A DNA stretch of 9,787 bases. It comes from Candidatus Dormiibacter sp. (lineage in GTDB: Bacteria > Chloroflexota > Dormibacteria > UBA8260). Shown piece by piece: positions 5,680 to 9,787 of the stretch. Numbering within the stretch: the stretch's first letter is position 1; each line of letters starts with the position of its first letter. The position numbers and the translations under genes were made by a program. Under the pieces are notes generated by a model. The model was not told where the DNA came from. It worked only from the letters and a program-made list of their open reading frames with translations, and did not search any database. The DNA is taken from the NCBI GenBank assembly GCA_025450495.1, contig JANWHI010000024.1, positions 1 to 9,787 on the forward strand, written 5' to 3'.

Positions 5680-6848
5680 CGGGCCGCCCCTGCGAACGTG
5701 ACCCGCAGCATCCCCTCATCGAGCTTGCCCCTGATCACCCGGGTGCCGTTGAGCACTCGTGGCAGGCTGATCTCGCGTTTGTACGGACCGACGCTGACGA
5801 AAAGCTCACCGGGGCGGTGAGTGATGTCCACCTCGTCCTTGTCGACAAAGGGCAGCTGCAGCTGCAGCTCGTAGTTGGCCCCGACCTTCTTGAGATGCTG
5901 CGAGACCGTGGTGTGGAATCGCTGGGTCGGGTCGGTGTCACCGTAGATCGCCTCCGCCATCTCGGCAAGGGTGTCGAGCCCGACGATCTCGTGGTCGAAC
6001 AGCGGGGTGCGGCGGATGGGCACGGGTGAGAAGGCGGTCTCCACGAGTGCGTCGTACTTCTTCTGGGAACGGTGCCAAGCGGCGAAGTATTCGTCGGTGA
6101 CCTCGTCGGGGAGGATCCGATTGACCACCACGAGGTCGGTCAGATAGTCGTAGAGGCAGAGGTACGTGAAGGCACGCTGCGCCTCCTTGACCACCATCTT
6201 CTCGAGGTTGAGCACCAGCCGCACAGTGCATGTCCTGGGATCGCCGAGGATGTTCTTCATGCCGTCGAGGTCGAAGAGCAGGTCCTTGATGTGGCCGAAG
6301 ATGTCGTCGGTGGGCAGAGGGATGTTGGTGAACGGCTGCACCATCGGCCGGGCAACCTTCCAGACCTTGCGCTCGACTGGGAAGATCTTGGTGAGGTACC
6401 AGCGCGCCACGTCGGGAAAGGCGAGCAGCTGCAGGGTCTCGCCGGTGGGCGCGCAGTCGACGATGACCACGTCGTAGACACCCTGCTCCTTATGGCGCTT
6501 GATCCACATCAGGCTGGCCACCTCTTCCATCCCCGGTGGCGTGGCCATCTCCTCGGCGACGAAGTCGTCGACGCCCCACGAGGCGAACAGAGAGATGAGA
6601 TAGCTGTGGACGCGCTCCCAGTGCTCCTCCATCTCATGGAGGGCGTTGATCTCCTGGGCGTCGAGGTTGGGAGCGATGTTGGTGGGGTGATCACCGAGCT
6701 CGAGGTCGAATGAGTCACCGAGCGAATGGGCGGCGTCCGTGGAGATGATCAGGGTGCGATGGCCAAGCTTGGCGCAGGCCACCGCGGTGGCCGCGGCGAC
6801 CGTGGTCTTGCCGACGCCTCCCTTGCCGGTATAGAGGATGACCCGCAC
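5676..6848 (-). CDS. ArsA/Get3-family ATPase with C-terminal HSP20-like domain (Get3d-like)
   Basis: A 390-residue deviant-Walker P-loop ATPase. Visible landmarks are the P-loop GKGGVGKT with signature Lys9 (8-15), switch I DAAHSLGD (38-45), switch II DCAPTGETL (131-139), a methionine-containing hydrophobic helical region (about 95-220, e.g. MEEVASLMW and FGHIKDLLFDLDGM) that in Get3 lines the client groove, and the adenine-loop VNRILPDE (242-249). Residues 326-386 (ELQLQLPFVD, LFVSVGPYKREISLP, GMLRVTF) form an alpha-crystallin/HSP20-like domain, the layout reported for Get3d of cyanobacteria and plants. There is no Cys triad of arsenite-stimulated ArsA and no CxxC of fungal Get3; cysteines are isolated (25, 132, 207, 231). 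No arsB or arsR lies nearby, so protein targeting or membrane homeostasis fits better than arsenite export. It starts with GTG 6848, five bases after a tail-anchored-protein gene. It is a single-domain form and would act as a homodimer. Confidence 0.9.
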   Translation of the reverse strand: MRVILYTGKGGVGKTTVAAATAVACAKLGHRTLIISTDAAHSLGDSFDLELGDHPTNIAPNLDAQEINALHEMEEHWERVHSYLISLFASWGVDDFVAEEMATPPGMEEVASLMWIKRHKEQGVYDVVIVDCAPTGETLQLLAFPDVARWYLTKIFPVERKVWKVARPMVQPFTNIPLPTDDIFGHIKDLLFDLDGMKNILGDPRTCTVRLVLNLEKMVVKEAQRAFTYLCLYDYLTDLVVVNRILPDEVTDEYFAAWHRSQKKYDALVETAFSPVPIRRTPLFDHEIVGLDTLAEMAEAIYGDTDPTQRFHTTVSQHLKKVGANYELQLQLPFVDKDEVDITHRPGELFVSVGPYKREISLPRVLNGTRVIRGKLDEGMLRVTFAGAAR

Positions 6849-6853
6849 GGCGC

Positions 6854-7288
6854 CTACTTGACGACGTTGCTGACGATGATGTCTGCAACGATGATGAGCA
6901 CGATCATGAGGCCGGCGATGATGGCCACGCGGCGCAGGTCCGCGGGCACGTAGGGCACGCGGTCGAACGGGATCGCGGCGTCGTCACTCTCCAGGGCCTG
7001 GATGTACCCCTGCGTCTGGCCGCGCGTGGACCGGGGGCGCGCCACAGGGGCGCTCGCCGCCGCCACGCGCTCCACGCGCCGCCGGCCCGGGTCGGCCGCC
7101 GGGACGTCGGCAGCCACCGAAGCGGCGGCGTCGGGGAGGGGCTGCGGCTCCGCGACGATGTCGTCGTCCGTCGACGGCGTCCCCGTCGCCGCCGCAGCGC
7201 CCGGCGCGCCGGACGTCATCGGACGGAAGACGGGGCCGGGGCGGCGTGTGACGGCGCGCTGCTTCTGCTTGCGTGTCTTCTTGGCCAT
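6854..7288 (-). CDS. Tail-anchored membrane protein, first gene of the ATPase operon
   Basis: A 144-residue protein of unknown function with a clear tail-anchor layout: one hydrophobic segment at the extreme C terminus (about 121-143, VAIIAGLMIVLIIVADIIV onward), no signal peptide, and at most a few residues after it, ending in Lys144. Asp136 lies within the hydrophobic segment. The N terminus is strongly basic (MAKKTRKQKQ), and residues 20-100 are an Ala/Pro/Arg low-complexity linker. A better-ordered block, AIPFDRVPYVPADLRR (105-120), lies right before the anchor and is probably the functional part. The positive residues before the anchor put the N-terminal part in the cytoplasm. I start at ATG 7288, because the open frame extending to 7468 would translate a stretch that looks like structured RNA and noncoding leader. 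No good Shine-Dalgarno site is seen. The next gene is a Get3-like ATPase, five bases on. Confidence 0.72.
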   Translation of the reverse strand: MAKKTRKQKQRAVTRRPGPVFRPMTSGAPGAAAATGTPSTDDDIVAEPQPLPDAAASVAADVPAADPGRRRVERVAAASAPVARPRSTRGQTQGYIQALESDDAAIPFDRVPYVPADLRRVAIIAGLMIVLIIVADIIVSNVVK

Positions 7289-7312
7289 GGCGCGCGCCAA
7301 GGTTATCGGATC

Positions 7313-7340
7313 GCGCCGGCGGCAAACGCCGTGCCGGCGC
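7313..7340 (-). other. Strong hairpin upstream of the tail-anchored-protein gene
   Basis: GCGCCGGC and GCCGGCGC arms (8 bp) enclose a second small stem (GGC/GCC around GTTT). It ends 25 bases before the ATG at 7288. No T run follows, so it is not a standard intrinsic terminator. It overlaps the hairpin at 7336-7351 and cannot form together with it. Confidence 0.5.
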
Positions 7341-7351
7341 CGCGTGGCGCC
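7336..7351 (-). other. Competing hairpin in the same leader
   Basis: GGCGCC, 4-base loop, GGCGCC: a perfect 6-bp stem whose downstream arm (minus strand) is also the upstream arm of the hairpin at 7313-7340. Only one of the two can form at a time. Confidence 0.45.
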
Positions 7352-7397
7352 CAGGGCCAGGGTTTGGCAAGGCGCTGACGGCCGCCTTTCCGAGAGC

Positions 7398-7554
7398 GGA
7401 AGGGATCGGCCTTCACCTGTAGAAGACCCACCGCATGATGTGGTACGGTGGGGTTGGAACCACAACATGTGGGGCCGCAGGGAACCACGGGCAGCAGGCG
7501 CCGGGCACCCACAACATTCCCGGCTTCACGTCCACGTCGAGGCCGACTCCATCC
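7398..7554 (-). ncRNA. Putative structured RNA, family not recognised
   Basis: This lies in the 289-base gene-free stretch between ychF and the tail-anchored-protein gene. On the minus strand, 7554-7540 pairs with 7412-7398 over 15 positions with 2 mismatches and one G-U, making a long closing helix. GAAG (7527-7524) pairs with CTTC (7425-7422). Inside are three local hairpins: CCGGG/CCCGG (7523-7519 with 7505-7501), CCACA/TGTGG (7472-7468 with 7464-7460) and a perfect 7-bp CCCACCG/CGGTGGG (7452-7446 with 7433-7427). The octamer GTGGTTCC occurs twice (7488-7481 and 7463-7456). I do not recognise tRNA, SRP RNA, RNase P, tmRNA or a common riboswitch. Length resembles 6S RNA, but the branched shape does not. 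The strand is inferred from flanking genes and G-U pairs. It could be an independent RNA or the leader of the downstream operon. Confidence 0.5.
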
Positions 7555-7577
7555 GGCGTCTGCAGCCCGATTTCCGC

Positions 7578-8665
<1,088 letters not shown>

Positions 8666-8669
<4 letters not shown>

Positions 8670-9787
8670 AGGAGCTCGAGCTCGAAGGCGCGGTGGAGCG
8701 CGCGCACCGCGTCCTCGACGCGGTCCCTGTCGATGATGCAGGTGACCCGGATCTCGCCGGTGCTGATCATCCGGATGTTGATCGCCTCGGTGGCCAGGGT
8801 CTCGAAGATCCTTCCGACGACGCCGGGAGAGCCGAGGATGCCGGTGCCGACAACGGTCACCTTGGCGATGTCCCGGTCGGCGTCCACGCCGGCGGCGCCG
8901 ACGGTGGCGGCGATGCGCTCGAGCAGCGGCTGGGCCCGCGCCAGCTCGGACTCGGCGAGGGTGAACGAGAGATCGGTGTGCCCGGAATGGCTGACGTTCT
9001 GCACGATGATGTCGACGTTGACATGAGCCTCGCCGAGTGGTCCGAACACCGCGGCGGCGATGCCAGGGCGGTCGGGCACGCCGAGCACCGTCACCTTGGC
9101 GACGTCGATCTCGTGCGCGATGCCGCGCACCTTGGGGCGGTCTTCCATGTCTGTGTGCCTGCGGATGAGCGTGCCGGGACCATCGCCAAATGCCGAGCGC
9201 ACCCGGATCGGCATGGAGTATGCCTCGCCGATCTCCACTGCCCGCGGGTGCATGACCGCAGCGCCCGCCGAGGCCAGCTCGAGCATCTCGTCGTAGTCGA
9301 TGGTCGCGATCGGACGGGCGTCTGCGACAACCCGCGGGTCAGCGCTGTGGATGCCCTCGACATCGGTGTAGATCTCACACTCGCCGGCCTGCAGCGCCAC
9401 CGCCAGTGCCACAGCCGTGGTGTCCGAGCCACCGCGCCCCAGGGTGGTGACGTCGAGCTGTTCGGTGGCTCCCTGAAAGCCCGCCACGATGACCACGCGA
9501 CCGGCGCCGAGCTGCTCGATGACGCGCTCCGGGACGATGTCGGTGATCCGCGCGCTGCGATGCGGTCCGCTGGTGCGGATGCCCGCCTGCAGGCCGGTCA
9601 GCGACACCGCATCGACGCCGCGCGCATGCAACGCCATCGCCAGCAGCGGCGCCGTCACCGTCTCGCCAGTGCTCAGCAGCATGTCCATCTCGCGTGAGGG
9701 TGGGTCGGCGTCGAGCTGATGGGCCAGCGCGATCAGCTCGTCGGTGGTGTCGCCCATGGCGCTCACCACCACCACCACGCGGTCCGC
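8666..9787 (-). CDS. lysC: Aspartate kinase, 5' end outside window
   Basis: Catalyses phosphorylation of aspartate, the first step to lysine, threonine, methionine and diaminopimelate. The 373 visible residues lack the N-terminal KYGGSS segment, which lies beyond the right edge. Visible motifs are VVVSAMGDTTDEL, LLSTGE, GFQGA with LGRGGSDTTAVALA (catalytic and nucleotide region) and YTDVEGIHSADPR. Two regulatory ACT units follow: VTVLGVPDRPGIAAAVF with QNVSHSGHTDLSFT, and KVTVVGTGILGSPGVVGRIF ending in ISTGEIRVTCII. The usual text of the last block is ISTSEI; here the second Ser is Gly. The protein ends soon after (ALHRAFELELL), a short C terminus compared with corynebacterial LysC. There is no fused homoserine dehydrogenase. 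Internal GTG and ATG codons near 9778 are not the start, because coding similarity continues to the edge. Confidence 0.95.

Noticed and set aside
5432..5719. N-terminal extension of the Nudix protein to 5719
   Set aside because: It overlaps the complete 83-residue gene and reads as Arg-rich shadow sequence; the TTGA overlap start is better supported.
5676..6848. Arsenite-efflux ATPase of an ars operon
   Set aside because: No arsB, arsR, arsD or arsC is nearby, the protein is single-domain, and the arsenite-binding cysteines are lacking.
6854..7288. SecE as identity of the tail-anchored protein
   Set aside because: It has a C-terminal TM segment, but the SecE hallmark (VxWP before the membrane segment) is absent and the neighbours are not nusG or ribosomal genes.
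7289..7468. 60-codon N-terminal extension of the tail-anchored protein
   Set aside because: Cys/Arg/Ser-rich sequence unlike the rest, overlapping a strongly structured segment; ATG 7288 begins a typical basic N terminus.
7398..7554. tRNA, SRP RNA, RNase P RNA, tmRNA or T-box in the gene-free stretch
   Set aside because: A GGTTCCAACCCC stretch recalls a T arm and AGCAGG on the plus strand recalls SRP RNA, but no cloverleaf, GGAA-capped SRP core, RNase P core or T-box sequence is present.

Overview
This is a GC-rich window (third codon positions almost all G or C) with dense protein genes, frequent GTG and TTG starts, and stop/start overlaps of the GTGA and TTGA type. The gene content suggests an uncultivated high-GC terrabacterial lineage of the Dormibacterota/Chloroflexota/Actinobacteriota kind. 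The pointers are a mycobacterial-style LprG lipoprotein with its P55-type transporter, an ArsA/Get3 ATPase with an HSP20-like tail, and a class of multi-pass proteins starting with an LPF..VSC segment. The assignment is an inference; there is no rRNA or other marker here to settle it.

Layout from left to right. (1) 1-1565, minus strand: an LprG-like lipoprotein gene followed after one base by a P55-like (Rv1410c-like) MFS transporter gene that runs off the left edge. (2) 1566-1633: a compact divergent promoter region with a 9-bp inverted repeat; csaA (1634-1990, plus) appears to be transcribed as a leaderless message. (3) 2053-2847, plus: a four-segment membrane protein of unknown function with a proline-rich tail. 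A small hairpin lies between it and the convergent gene on the right. (4) 2910-3815, minus: a short-chain dehydrogenase resembling the hydroxyacyl-CoA dehydrogenase part of MFE-2, with a 7-bp inverted repeat just upstream. (5) 3903-7288, minus: a tight five-gene operon, in transcription order a small tail-anchored membrane protein, an ArsA/Get3-like ATPase, an 83-residue basic-tailed protein, a Nudix hydrolase and a Na+/Ca2+-exchanger-family protein. The last three junctions are all 4-base stop/start overlaps. (6) 7289-7577: no gene, but a strongly self-complementary segment predicted to fold as a multi-branched RNA, followed by two mutually exclusive hairpins. (7) 7578-9787, minus: ychF overlapping the 3' end of an aspartate kinase gene (lysC) that runs off the right edge.

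How they may fit together: the lipoprotein and transporter should move lipids or other hydrophobic compounds across the envelope, as the mycobacterial pair does. The most interesting unit is the five-gene operon, where a protein with a classic tail-anchor layout is encoded immediately before a Get3-family ATPase. That pairing suggests a dedicated bacterial client or membrane receptor for the ATPase, and no arsenite-efflux gene is present. The structured segment at 7398-7554 lies upstream of this operon and could be its leader or an independent small RNA.
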